Shown: positions 1-13,900 of the stretch, in pieces
Position numbering within the stretch: position 1 is the first letter of the stretch
Layout: the number at the start of each line of letters is the position of its first letter
Origin: Spirodela intermedia
Taxonomy: Eukaryota > Streptophyta > Magnoliopsida > Alismatales > Araceae
Direction of reading: 5' to 3'
Length of the DNA: 64,000 nucleotides
NCBI GenBank assembly: GCA_902729315.2
Contig: LR746265.1
Location: 8,117,392-8,181,391, forward strand
Notes under the pieces: model-generated
The model's database searches: none
Told to the model about the DNA's origin: nothing
Seen by the model: only the letters and a program-made list of their open reading frames with translations
Translations under genes and position numbers: made by a program

Positions 1-168
1 AGTCTTGTTTCCGTGATAACAGTGACTTCATTTTTGAAACGCCTCTTATTTCCAATTCTTATTTTCTTTCATTTCATTTTATAAACCTTCTTCTTACCAT
101 GATGTATATATACTATGTTGGTTTAGTTACGTTTTTCTTAAATCTCAAGTTGGTCCTTTTTGGTGTAG

Positions 169-3100
169 GGTTTCAGATCCTTTGTTTGGACTGCTGTTTC
201 TTACCAGCTCAAAGACATACTAAAGCTTTCACCGTCAGCATCACAATTTGTTGTTTCTGCAGCATTTTTTCCTTGGAGCATAAAGCCATTTTATGGGTAT
301 AATTGCATTAACTACTGTGACGCTCTTATTTATACATTTTCTTGAAACAAGGCGGCCAGATATGTTACGCATGTTTCTGTTCTTTTATTTTCCATCTGCA
401 ATCCTCTTGCATGATATTTCCAACTGCGAACTTTTTCAATGATCTGTTAGTTTTCTTCAACTATGAACGATGGTTATGTAGTCTTAGCCAATATTCATTT
501 GTAGTAAAACTATCCAACCTCAGAGAAATATATATTAAAAAATCATATTTTAGAAGTTGCCATGAGACTATAAAACATCTATCCTTAATTATAATAGATG
601 GAGTGTCAATGTTTAGTCTTCTAAACCTTTGAAGACATCAATTTTTCTAGTTACAATAGCCTCTGAGGAGTCCTCAATAAGTTGGATGGCTCTACAGGCC
701 ATGTGAAAGAAAAATTTGTCTTTAAATCGTATTTTATTTCTCTCCCCAATCTGCCTGACAGCGTGTCTGGCAGGAGGGTCTTTTACCATTTAATTTGACC
801 TTTAACGCTGTCAACAGTGGCATTGGTTATCTGTTGCGTAAGATATCCCCTTTTAATACTTCTTCAGATGACAAATAAGTTGCCGATTGTTTTTCTTTAA
901 TGCCATAAAATCTGTTTGTCATTGACATGAGTCTGCTTCCTGGGTTTCATCTTCCTCACATGCACATTTTTGAGGAAAGACTATTATGCAGATGGGGTAT
1001 TTCAGTGTAACTCTTCAGCCTTCACCCTTTTTCCCCCTAATTTATGTATTCTTAAGATAAATGTTGCCTCTGACTCAAGAAATTTCTCTGCTTCTGCATG
1101 TGTACATTCTTCTAAATTGAAACTCCTGTTGCTCTGAATTTTCCTGAAACATGATAAATGCGGCTTTCTTCATCCTTATTTCAGAGAGATCACTGCACTT
1201 TGCTATCATGGTTGTTCCAGAATATCATTGATCATTTAAGAATGAACTGGAGTTCAGTTTTGTTTAGGATGTAGAAATACTCGTCCTTTTGATTTTGTGA
1301 ATTAAATTCTAAACTAAGTGATTATCCTGACATCTGGAGCAACCATCTTAAATTTATCGTTGTAAACTTATCCAATTCGAGCTTTTATGTGTTGTGGATC
1401 CTTCTCCACCGAAGATCTACCTTCTTCCAGAATGAATTTAATGTTTGACACACTAAATGCAAAAGAAGGGGCGAAAATCGTAAGATCCTTTTGCCGTTAT
1501 CAAGAACTTCTGAAGCATCCATATATCACGCATTTGTAAGAATGTAGAATGTATCTGCAGGGATGAGGATGCAGTTGCAATTTATACATTTCTTCCTTAT
1601 TCCTAAATGAAACACAGTTCCACTGATGTGGTCTCTCTGCTCTGCTTCACTGTATAGCATGCGTAATGACTGTTTGCTTTTTACAGGATCTTGTCAGATT
1701 GCATACCTATTAGGGGAAGAAAGCGTGTACCATACTTAATCATAGCGACTATATTATCCCTTTTCCCCTGGGTTGTGCTTGGACTTATATCAACCCTCAG
1801 GAATTCACACATTTGGCTCACTATTTTCCTTTGCATGCAAAACTTTGGTTCTGCAATGGCTGATGTCGTTATTGATGCAATGATTGCAGAAGCTGTTCGA
1901 TCAGAACGGTATGGTCCTTTATCCACAAAGCTTGGAGTCCTTCATCTACTTCAATACCTGCTACTTAAATAATTCTTTTTCTTATTCAGAGCAGCGTTTG
2001 CTGGTGATCTCCAATCTCTTTCGTGGTCAGCAATGGCTTTTGGAGGAGTCTGTGGGAGTCTTTTGGGAGGGATTACATTATCAAATCTCAAAATAAGCAA
2101 TATTTTCCTTCTTTTCTCGGTATTGCCAACCATCCAGCTATTGTCATGTGCTTCGGTTGATGAGCTTTCTTCTAGTAGGAAAACCAGGAGCATGACAGGG
2201 AAAAACGAAGGTTTAGAGGATGATGGTAACCTGGTTAAAGATGAAAATCTAGGACTCCAAACTAGTTTAGATAAGGCCGCAAGTGAAAATGTCCAAAGTG
2301 AGGGTGACGCTACCTCTCTTAATGGAAACAGCTCTTTACTTGGTGCATCCAACAGTAGCACTTTTAGAATAAGTAAAGCACACCAAAGAAGAGGCAAAGA
2401 AAAGAGAACCGCGACAGAGGTGGACATTGTAGAAGAAAGTGATCGATCATTGAGTTCAAAATGGTTTTTGTCACTGAAATCAGCATTTTATAGCTTGTGC
2501 AATGCATTTAGGCAACCAATCATCCTAAGGTAATTTTTTGTGGTATTCCATGTATTTTTTGCTCTTTATAATTTCCTGGGAAAGCAAGTGATTGACATTT
2601 CATTTCTTGTCAACAAGGTCAGACCAATGGCATGGTTCTTCTTTTCTCATGTAACTGTTCCAAATCTCTCAACAGCCATATTTTATTACCAAACCGAAGC
2701 CTTGCACTTGGATGCGTCCTTCTTAGGTACCGCACGTGTGATGGGATGGTGTGGTCTCATGTTTGGTACATTTATGTATAATCGCTACTTGAAAAGGCTG
2801 AGATTACGAAAAATTCTCTTGTAAGTAACCTATTAACGACTTTTCTTGATATTCTAATATCTTGTGATCCATGTCTTTTATTCACCCTGTTTCCAAATAG
2901 AAAATAAATGACATATTAAAGTGAGCGGACCATTTCTGTCTTGCCAATTTGTGTCAACTTATGTTAATTGACTTAGTTTCTCCAAGGAGTCATGGCACAT
3001 GCTTCCACTCAACTTTGGCTTTCCACATTGTTCAACCCCCATAACCGAGGCCACTATTTTTGCTCAGTGCGAAAATATTAGGGTGACAGCTGTTTATCCC

Positions 3101-5778
3101 CATCCTTAATGAGTAGGTTCTTTGATGACGAGTTCTATTTCAGGTATTTGTCGTCTGTCGGATCAGTCATTGAGACATTAGAATCTTCTTATATATACTT
3201 CGGAAGCTTTTTCCCATTTAATATTCTAAATGATACATTCTGTGACATTTTGACAAGAGGGTGCTCAAGATTGTATCATCTCTGGAGGCATCTCCCTGTT
3301 ACGCTTCAGGATGTGTACATAAGTTAAGAAAACATTCTTTACGATTCATGCCTAATTATGAAGCGATTTGATGACGGTGAAGAATTGAATATATGGTGAA
3401 CACAACGTTATTTAGAATGAAGTATGATGGAGATGATAGTTTTCAATATTTTTTTAATGCATTTTCCTATCAGACATTCCATGCAGCAAGACAAGTTTAG
3501 TAAACTGGTTTTGATTTGACTTCATCTTCTCTGACTTTGAGCCAGTTTTACATTCATTTAACCATTCTCCCTGTCCTAGTAATAGTCCTTTTTTCTGATA
3601 CAGGTGCGCTCATATTGGTTTAGCTCTCTCGATTCTCTTTGATGTTGCATTAGTATCTCGAGTACATGTAAATCTTGGCATATCGGACAAATATATGGTA
3701 CTCTTTGGTTCAGCTCTGTCTGATGCTATAAATCAGTTCAAGTATGTTTCCTTTTCTCCTTTATGTAATAATAGTTATTCTGATTTTAAACGTATGACTA
3801 TCGTCATTGGTAGTAGTCGATGCAAGTGCTTGTTGTTATGATTATAAAGTCGTAGCTCCGGCATTGTTTGAAACACCATAAAGGGAACATTACCCGGCAA
3901 ACAGAGATTAGTAGATCAAAGTGGGGGGTCTTCTTTACAAAGAGAGTGAATCATGAATTAACAATCATATTCCATACCCTAATTGGTCCAGGAGATCGGC
4001 AAACTCATCTAGGTGCCGATTATGGTCCCAACTTTGTGCATAACCAGGATGTTGATCAAGTGACCAATGTCGATTCTCATCTCTCTTCACTCTGATACAG
4101 GCCCAATAAGGGTCTATATCCGAAAAAGGAAGAAGAGGGTGCAAAGGCTCATCACGACCCACCAGGCCCAGTTAGAGCCTCTAAATTCAACAGTGGAGCC
4201 TTTCCCACAAAAAGAGAAGGAATCTGAAGTAAGAATTCTCCCTTCCCCTTTATTAGCCTTATCTCTCTCTCTCTCTCTCTCTATCTCCCCGTTTCTCATT
4301 CTATGATCCCTGTCCCAGGAAAAGGGTCCCTGCCGGCGCCCCCTTCCCCAGGAGATTTATGAAGACCGTCCCTTTTCTCTACCTTTTTTCTCCCTCGTTC
4401 CTTTGAAGTTTCCCTTTCTCTGTGGAAGACTATTGCCTGGTTGAATTTGAGGATTTGTTCATCGGAAGAAGAAATACAAATCACAAGATAGGATCTAGAG
4501 CCATAGCACACTCACATTGAAAATTGTTTCATAGAACCCCACCTTTCAATTGGCAATGAATCAGTCAACAGAACGGCCTATCTTCCTGAATAAAATAATT
4601 GTTTTCATATCTTTACGTTGAATAACAGTCCATGTTGGCTATTTGTTACCGAGAAACCTAGGAACGGTGGAAATAATTCCTGGCCGGTGACGATTTGGTG
4701 TGATCATTTAAGTCACATTGATTGATAGTTTTTATTATGTACCCCTTTCTGTGGATAAAATGGTTTGACGTACACTTTATAACGAATAAAATACATTTAG
4801 TTTTTTAGCATAGTTTGGGCTCATCTTTCAGATTGGTTTATCTGGCTGACCAGTCTGGATTGGATAATACGCAGTTAACTTAACTTGATGGAGTGATTAG
4901 ATTTAGATAGAAAGTTATTGGAATAAGAGAGCAAAAAGAGCAGGGACCGGAACAGTGACAGTATGACAGCGATCTTGAACTGTTTTCTTTTATTAACTTC
5001 CCGTTCCACTTTTGTATGACCGTTTTTAATATCTTTTTCGTAATACTTGATTTTCTACAATGGTATAGAAATATTGAACTTGCAATATTGTCAGCTCTTT
5101 TTATAATCTAGATTTAACCCTAATGTTTTCCCATCCTATTGATCAAGATGAGACATTTATATCTATGACAACTTAAAACCCTTTGATTACTGGTCTTTCG
5201 TGTGATTTCCACCAAAATTTATTATTCTAAGATGGCGCCAATAGGGATCTTGTTAGCGGAGTATTGCCTTGGAACACACTGATATCGGTATATTCTTGCC
5301 CCAAATGCAAAATGATTCTGTAAATCATTTTCTTATTTATCTGACCCCTAAAATTATTAAAAAAATGGTCAAATGCTTCCAAGGATTAGCAGATTCTGAA
5401 ATATGGTGAATGATTAAAATTGGAATTGCACTGGCTTTCAGAAACTTATTCTTTCATTCAGCATTTGACTTTTGGGTTGAGACACGTTTGAGTTGACTTT
5501 CTATTGGACTATGCAGGATGATGCCTTTTTTGATTATTTCGGGTCAGCTGTGCCCACCAGGAATTGAAGGAACACTTTTCGCATTATTCATGTCCATAAA
5601 CAACCTGGGGTCAACTCTGGGGTCATTCTTTGGAGCTTTTTTGGCCTCAGCATTGAAAATTTCATCACAAAATTTTGACAACCTCCTACTGGGGATTATC
5701 CTGCAGCTCGTCGCCACCTTCATCCCCATTCTATTCCTTTTCTTGATACCAAAGGAAGCCACTGGATTAGTGGCATAG
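169..5778 (+). CDS. Folate-biopterin transporter (BT1/FBT) family protein, 3' part, six exons
   Basis: Exons read as 169-296, 1687-1908, 1990-2529, 2623-2820, 3604-3741 and 5517-5778. Every intron is GT-AG and in phase 2, and the joined frame is open for 495 residues to a TAG at 5776. The protein is a multi-pass membrane carrier of the major facilitator superfamily, BT1 branch, whose plant and cyanobacterial members move folates or pterins; the substrate here is not proven. Visible signs: the conserved GFRSFVW and FFPWSIKPFYG segments (residues 1-43), SDCIPIRGRKRVPYL, then ADVVIDAMIAEAVRSER, and a C-terminal helix ending in LIPKEATGLVA. A charged, Ser/Asn-rich loop of about 110 residues (about 172-280) separates two helical bundles. 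The N-terminus, with any plastid transit peptide, lies upstream of the window. Introns of 1390 and 1775 bp flank exons 2 and 6. Family is secure; which FBT paralogue is not. Confidence 0.88.
297..1686 (+). other. Long intron of the FBT-like gene
   Basis: This 1390-bp stretch begins GTATAA after a split Gly codon and ends in TTTACAG before the SDC motif. Short open frames in it show no family signature and no codon bias. I see no inserted element. Confidence 0.75.
3742..5516 (+). other. Long last intron of the FBT-like gene
   Basis: The intron runs from a GTATGTTT donor to a TATGCAG acceptor. Its middle, about 3870-4520, has a base composition unlike its flanks and carries a CT microsatellite, so an old insertion is possible. 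No coding domain or terminal repeats could be made out. Confidence 0.7.
4261..4283. repeat. CT microsatellite in an intron
   Basis: About 23 bp of nearly uninterrupted CT dinucleotides inside the last intron of the FBT-like gene. Confidence 0.85.
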
Positions 5779-7989
5779 GCACATTTTTCTCAGCGGCTTC
5801 TGAATACAGGTACGCCTTTTGATCCAGCTTACTCTTTCTTGGCTAAAAGCCCCCATCAAATGTACCCAGATTACCTGGTGCTCATTGGCAGCCAGAATGT
5901 TGACTTTCTGCATAAATATCAGGCGCTTCCTCAATTTTGATTCCCCCCTGTTAGGATATGAACAGATGACAGCGAGAATCATCAGATGTGAGGAGGTAAA
6001 GAGATGACGCGGTTCCTCTAATTAGCCTAACAGAGAATCCTCCCAGTTGCTCTCTGGACTCCTATTTTAGCCTATTCCCTAGAATTCAAGGTCTCAGTCG
6101 CTTCAGTGGATCACTTAGCTAACACCTGGAGATGTCAGAAAGTCAGAATGCCATATTAAGTTACTGATTATCATCACCACTCGATAGAGTAGGCTCATTG
6201 ATATAAATGGTTGTGCAATGCATGTCTTTGAGTTGCGACCTGGTGTGCTAAAGAATGATTCACATCCAAATATGGGACTATGATCGACAATTATGGCTGT
6301 TGATCTCACATCTAAGTTTGCTGTATCCCTCTAGTCTAGCTGAATTAGTAATCATTCAGCATGGTTACTTCATTGACTTGCCCACTGCAACCGAAAACCA
6401 AGATCTGATGCGTGCGTAAGATCATTTCATGCATATATTTTTTATTCTTCAATGTCGAACTCCCAAGCACAAAGTGTAGCTTAGAGCAGCCTGTAGGTTT
6501 GCATGTTTTCACTTGAAAAAAATGTGGAACTCGTGATCTCATCTACTTGTTTTGTTTTTAATCGTGAATATTTTCTTCTTTTTTTTTTCGTATGAATCGA
6601 ATCTGCCTTTAATCATGTATATTCTTCAAGCCCCTCTTCTCTCTTCTGGGATCAAATCATCAGTCTTTGACTTTGACCATTGGGGTCAACCCTCCTCGAT
6701 CTCATTTACGGAGAACAAAAAAGAAAGTCAATCCTGCCCCATCATCAAAATGCCTCCATTTATTCAGCCGATTTGGGGACCGGATGAGCACAGAATTTTC
6801 TTCCCACATTGGATCATGTCAAGAGGCTGTTCTCATCCCCTAACGGGTTGTTACATTCACATGTGGAGACAGATGACGCAGACCGATGTGACGTGGCTCA
6901 TCTGACCTTTCCCCGTCTTGCGGGGAATTTTACATTTACACCCAACCATGCCATCTTGGATTGCAGACAACCACCCGAGGTGATGTTTATCTGCCGAACC
7001 CCTCCCCGTGTGGTTAGTCTGCTCTTCCACCCCTACTTTTTCTTCCAGCATTTGGAAGCCCCCCCCCCCCGATGACTCTCTCTCTCTCTATAAATCTTGT
7101 CCTATGGCTCCCTTGTCTACTCATGGAAAAATGAATACTTTTATTTATTAAAAAATGGAATTATTAATAAATGCCCAGCCCAATCTAAGTGTTTCATTGC
7201 CTAGGAAAATGTATAAAATAAGAGGCAAAAAATATATTTAAATAAATAAATATATTAATATATAGTAGTCATAATATATACATATTAGTCTCAAATTGGG
7301 GTTGTTAGCAAAAATATTTATCTTCATGAGGGTCATTCATAATTTTACCATCCACGTAATTTTATTGTGGGTTTCCAAATTATTCCCTTTAATATTTCGT
7401 TTTTAACAAGCAAGTTTATGTCAGGGTGTTTTTCGTAATTTAGGGAATATAGGCCAGATTGAGTCGGGGGTGTCGTGTCGTAGGATGATTAATGCGTGGG
7501 CCACGTGGATGGCGTTGGCGATTGGGACGCGTGGAGCCCTTTCTATCCGCCAGATCACCAAGGACGGGAACGGACCCACCTTCAATGTGTCCGGAAGACG
7601 GCAAGCCGACGAACGTGGTCGAGTGGAAGACCTAGGTGGGCGGTGAGGTGACCGCTTTAGTGACCGCATCGAGCGGGTCCACTTCTCACAATGAGTAATG
7701 ACGAAGTGGGATCCACCGACAGAGTTCAATGGCATTCGCGTAGTTAATTCTAATACAGAGGTTAGATAAGAACATCGCTACCTTCATCTTTTTGCTGCCA
7801 CCATCTCTCTCTCCTCTCGCGGGGCTGTCCTAGCTTCTCAGAGTGGTGCGAGGGGAGGAAGAGACCGTTCGGTGGAGGAGACCCACCCTCCATACTCTCT
7901 GCTGGGTTCTATCTCCTCTGGAAGCCCTCCACGCCCTCTGGTGTGTACCTCGCTGGTGGTGAGGGGGGAGAGCTGTCCGGAAGGGGAGG
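5779..7989. other. Intergenic region with TOM1-like gene promoter and 5' UTR
   Basis: The first part is 3' UTR and spacer of the FBT-like gene. About 7141-7330 is very AT-rich, with stacked TAAATA/ATATA motifs. From about 7420 to 7989 composition turns GC-richer and leads into the TOM1-like start codon, so the promoter and 5' UTR probably lie there. Short frames at 6552-7075 have no recognisable product. A run of 12 C followed by a short CT run sits at 7059-7090. Confidence 0.55.
7059..7090. repeat. Poly-C run plus CT microsatellite
   Basis: Twelve consecutive C (7059-7070) are followed after GATGA by about seven CT units. This is simple sequence in the spacer between the first two genes. 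Confidence 0.85.
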
Positions 7990-10900
7990 ATGAGGAATCT
8001 GGACATTTTGGATGCGTCCGGGTTCGTGTGGATGGTGGGGGGTGTGAAATCGGCTTCGGAATGGTGGAAGAAAATCAACGGTTCCGAGCATTGGCAGGAC
8101 GGGATCTTCTACTCCCTCTGCGCTGCCTACGCTCTTGTGTCCACTGTTGCGCTGGTAATTTCCTTTCACCCACACTCTCCCTCCCTCTCTTCTAGTTATC
8201 AACTTCAGGTGTTTTCTATGCGCGCGCGTGTGGTTGTCCTGTGATTGATTTTAGAGTTTTCTGTGGTTTAACCGGCTTGTTCGGAAGAGCTCGGAAAGTT
8301 TTCCGCCGAACATTGACGTGTCTTCTTATCTTTGAAATGCATAAATTGTACTGTTGGGCTATCAGTGTTTCTTGCCCATGCTTTTGCATTTTTTTGACTT
8401 TTTATCCAAGAGATCAAATAAGGACAATGGCGATGGCTTAGTTGAAGCGTTGTTTGTCTTGTGTGCTATTTGAAAAATTCCCATCTGTCTTGTATTTCTT
8501 ATTTGTGACTGCTGGATTTAGAGGATTTAATTGTTCCTCTTTTTGTTTGGATTTTGCTGTGCCTTCGTACTAAGTTTCCATCTGTTTAAGCTCCTCTATT
8601 CTGCTTACTTCGAGGCTGTAAAATTTCAAGACATCATGCAGCAAAATCAGGCGTTAGCTTCCATATTGTGCTTTCAATAGATGACCATTGTGGTCTTTGA
8701 ACTGAGTAAAAACTCACTCGTGACATTAAACGAATACAACAGCATGGCGAGCATGATTACAGTAGCCCATTTTCGAAAGAACAACTCCGTTCCTGCATTT
8801 GGGTTGATTGAAAATCATGTTTCTTATGAAATTTTCTTCCACGTGGATTGTGCACTGAGGACAATTTTCTAGGCAACTTCAATTCATTGTGTGGTGGGAA
8901 TGTAGCTGTGGATGAAGCCTTCCATGATGCATTATATTATGGATAAATTTTATGTCCTGTTTTTCTTAAATTCTAAAATTATAGCCGAGTTCAATTCAAT
9001 ATATATTTGCAAGCACCTGCCATCATAGCTAAGAAGTGAAGTTTCTGCTTGGAAAATAGATCAGCAAGTTTATTTTTTGCTCGAGACTTGAGAAACTAGA
9101 AGGGCAATGCATTGGTTACAATCAGGGAGGTCCTATTATCTTTCAATGCATACGTAACGTGCTTAGTCCCTTGGTCAGCTAAATCTAATCATAATAGTGA
9201 TGGATGGTTTGACATACACGGGAGAAGACAGTTAGAGAAAAAACCTATGAATCATCTGCTTTCCTTTTCACTGAAAGGCATGTTTGACAGAATCAGTTCA
9301 AATCATTGTTCATACCTTGTTTCTTGATTGCTGATTTTGTTTGGGATACTAGTTTTATTAATGGTGGTTTAGTTAGGGAATCACCAGGAATGTATATATA
9401 ATTTTAATTGATAAGCAATAAAGACTATGGGAAGAGTCTCAAACTCTTGAAGCCAATAGATGATCTAGATGAGTCTTGCCCTTAGATATTTTGTCGCTCA
9501 ATCAAGGGACAGTGATGTAAGGAAACCTGGTCAAACTGTTCATGCCGCTTTAACTTGTAATAATCACTGTCATATGGAACCTCCTCAATGATTAAGCCCA
9601 TATCATTTATGTGCCCTGAAAAGCGTTATTGAAGACAGGTCAAATGAAAAGGTATTCAAATCAATAATACAAAAAAATTTTGTGGAACGTGCTTTTGTCA
9701 GCTATACTGGGTTTTGGGCCAAGATGAATACATAGAGATTCTTTAGGAAAATTTTCTAAACCGATCAATTTGATGCCTAGAATGGCGAATCTCCTGGATG
9801 GTGGATTCTTGGTTTCAGGTAAAAGTGGAAGTGATCTGGATCTATGATAATATACAGCTTCATGGATGATAGCCTCCCATTTAGGATAGTCTCTTGCATT
9901 TATCCGTCAACTTCCTGAAGATGTGGATCAGTAAGAATCATTTGGGATACATTGTGTTTTTGTTTTGTGGGTATAGTGGTTTGGTAGTGCATTGAACAAT
10001 ATATGCTCTATGACTTATTTATGTTGACGAATTTTACGTGAAACAGGTCCTTGAAAAACGATTTGTGCCTATGACGTAAGATGCATACATTTGACTTCGG
10101 AATAAGAATGTGATGAGCTCAATCCTAGCATTTAGATATCAATATACCTTTGGGTTGTTTCTGTGAAGTGAACGTTTTTTATCACGAATTTGTGGCATGG
10201 TCCAGGTGTCGTGAATTTTAGGCATGCATGTGATCATCAAGGTTTTCTCGCCAGCTATCAACCTTGTTATGCATGCTATGGCCTTCTTCCATGTAATAGG
10301 GTGTGCCACATTAACATATTAATGTTGCTCTCTTCAATTCTGATAATGTTTGTCAATGATAGAACTAGCATATCGTAAATTGGAATTCCAAGACGAAGTT
10401 TCTATTAATATCTGGTCTCTTCCCTTTCTTGTGGTAAACCGTTATTCAAGCGTATTTTTTTGTGGTTCACAGATTCAATTAATTAGGATTCAGTTGCGGG
10501 TACCCGAATATGGTTGGACCACACAGAAGGTTTTCCATTTAATGAACTTTATTGTTAATGGAGGTATTTCCACTGCATAGCTTGTGCTTTAATTTTATTT
10601 CTGTTTGGTATATTTAACATTGAGTTGTCTTCTGACTTCAGTTCGTGCCATTGTCTTTGGATTTCATAAGCATGTGTTCCTTCTGAAGCCAAAGGTTAGC
10701 TTCTCGCTTAGCCTGGTTATCCAGCAAAACTTCATAGTATGAAAGTAAAGAATGCACTTCGTTTTTTCACGTCTTATTCAACATTCTGAAACTACTTTTT
10801 ATGAATATGTATGGAAAAGGTACGTTTCTAATGGATGAATCCTGACTACTTTTGAAATCTTATATGGTATATTAATGCTGAAATCCACCTAATCTTTTTC

Positions 10901-13900
10901 TTAAGTTCCTCACCTCAGAACTTCCACTGCAAGTGATTTTAATTTTCAGGTTCTGGATGCCTGTCTCGGAAGTTTTTGATGCATGTGCTTCGATAAAGGG
11001 ACTTTTCTCTGGCAGATAACATAGTAGATTTTCAATTTCGAAACCTATACGACTAGATCAAGTCTCCTTTTCTTTTGCAGGGATGAGAGGGTATAGGGTA
11101 TAGAACATTAGTATTTGGAATGTTACCTGTCACTATGCTCTCTTTGAAAATATTATCTTGAATCATGTAAGATGAAGAAAAATTGAAGTGTGTGAGGCTC
11201 AGTCCATGATCTACATCTTAGGAATCTGTTATTGACTAAAGGAATAAGATTGCATGTTCTTGTACCCTATATGTGCCAGCGCTTCTGCTGTAATTGAAGC
11301 ATATTCATTTGAAGAATCAATGTAGATTATCATGCAAGAAACTGCGGTGGTTTCTATTGTGCTTCCGGTTTGCCTCCTTATTTTGGACTAAAGTATGTCC
11401 CAACAGATCTCTTAATGTGTCGTTTGAGGCCTGCAGTCCCATAGTTTTGATTTTTAGATGTACCTAGTGTTGATGAACACATGATCATGCTCACATAATA
11501 GATGTGCTTGGGGTCTGCTGCCTTGCAGCGATTCAGAAGAAATCATACAAGTCAGAATAAATGGTATGTATTTTTTGATTGATCAGACCTCTGTGGTAGT
11601 GATTTGATGCGATATGTGGTTTAAATTATTGCTGTGAATTGAAAAGTACTTTCTGATTGGAAAACAATGTCACACCAAATAAGGAGAAAAAAGCATGGCG
11701 GGAATTGATTAATATCCTTTTTAGAGGATAGTTGATGCAATCAGAGGGGGGAGAAAACGGAAGGGAAAGAAGATGAAGAAAAAAAGGGGAGGAGGAAGCA
11801 AGAAGTGTCATTAGCACCTTCTTGTTTCTGTTGACAATAATGCTTCATCCTCCTCTAGCCCTGTCGGTCTAACAATTTCTGCCACTTCTACATGCTAGAC
11901 ATGGCATTGCTTTTCCATGCCTTTCCTTTTCTCCTTACATTACAAAGTCCCAGGAAGCAAAAAAGTAGTTGAGAGTGGGAAGGTCAAATGGAGAGTGGTA
12001 TGTATTTGTTGACTTGTCTGTTTTCTATATTTCAATTCTTTAATGCACCAATCTGACCCATGTTAGCTGGTTAAGTCAATCCAAGTCATAGTGATATGTA
12101 TTGGTGTTTAAAGGCACTAATAAGTTCTCACATTAATCCATAAAAGCTTGGCTTTCCACTTCGTGACCTGAGTTATCTGATGAGAGATGATCTGTCATCT
12201 GAGTGAGATTTTGACATAAAGCTGGGCATGCTACTTTTCCTGTCATAGACTTGCATCTCATCTCACTACTGTCGGAATTACCGGAAGACAGGAATATAAA
12301 CATGGCCTAATTCATTTTGTGGTCTTTGCTGCGTAATTCACTGCCTTTATGTCAGAGTTTCATTTATAATGCAATTTATGAGCATTTTCTTTGTCATAGC
12401 CATAGTGTGAGATTGTTGTCATGTTGGTCTACTTGGTCCATTTTTCATTCTTTTATCACATGATGTGCTGATTTGAAGCAATCCTGGGATGCTGCTTCGT
12501 TAATCTGTTCATATTTTCGAGGTCTTCATTTCATTTGACTCCTCATTTGTGCTCTGTTACATGGTGGAGAGTACAAAAAATGAGTAACGATGATTGTTGT
12601 ACAATAATTGGCTCTTTTCTATTCACTACTCGGTTCATTGGTTAGAATGATCTCACCCATAGATATGCCAATTCAATGCTCAAGACAATATGCAAACTTT
12701 TGTTTGGCATCACCACCTGTTATGTACTGAGGGTCATCGTTCTTTCACCATCTTTACTCTTTGTGTTGGCCAGAGAGATATTCCTTTTCTGCCATAATCT
12801 GATCCTTCATTGGTGTGCCATTATGGATTAAGGCTGTGATTTTTCTTGAACTATTTGCTGTCAGCATGCCTCTACATGACCTGAGTTACCGATTGAACTT
12901 GATCTGTAGCTTCATTGGATTCCAAATTACACCTCATGATGAGTTGTTTGCGGGTGCAGCCTTATTGTATGATCCACTGTGAGTTTAAAGGACGGAGGAT
13001 GCTATAAAGATAAATTCACCGAGTGTCTTCATTATTTTTTAACACCAAAGATAATAGTTGTGATTAACCACAAACAATTTCAGTCGGATGCAGAGACCTC
13101 TAACCTGTATCTCATGGCCACGTAAACATTTCTGTGGAAAATCATATAATGGTTATTTTCCTGTCAATTAGATAATCTTTTCAGCAAGCAGGTTATGGAT
13201 CATCACTATTATGTGAACCAACTTCAGGATGAGATGATTTAACGCAATTAATTGTAAATACACTAATCTATAGTAGTGATGGTTGTTTCATTCATTTGGT
13301 AAGAGCTCAAGCGGGCCTTATGGTTGTTTAGTTGTATTTATAGAAATTCATCCCGGTAGGTTTGGCTTCTTTCTTTGGGTCACTGATGATTCTTCATTGC
13401 TGTGAAGTAATCATAAATTTCAGAAGATTGAGTGTTCAATTTTTTTCAAAAATTATTTTTTTGGGTTATTGTCATGAGTGTGCATCTTATGCAGTTGTTC
13501 AGCTTTCCTGTGTTTGGCTGCTCCTCTTCCATTTTGTGGCTTCCTTGAATTTCAATTTTCCATGATTTTTGACGAGGTGGTTGCCAGAACAACAGTTGTT
13601 GAGACAAACAATACAAAAGTAATTAGGTCTGTAATTCTTTGAATGAGACCTTTTTCTATGTTTGGCTGTTTTCCAGCTAATCAAAACTATACTTGTCAAT
13701 GAGAAAATAAGTTTTACTACAGAAGTCTTCTTTTATATTGAAATATTCCAAATCTTCATGGGAAGAAATGTTTCTGACTGTTGCCAGTGTGTGGTTTTTG
13801 GTCTTTTAATGACTTGAATATGTAGAATATTTGAAATGTCGTGGCTTGTCCGATACAATACCCATTATCGTGAAAGGCTGATCATGAGTCGCTTCTTCTT

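Noticed and set aside
6552-7075. Overlapping frames of 117 and 88 codons upstream of the TOM1-like gene
   Set aside because: No domains, no codon bias, and simple sequence at the 3' end. Treated as spacer.
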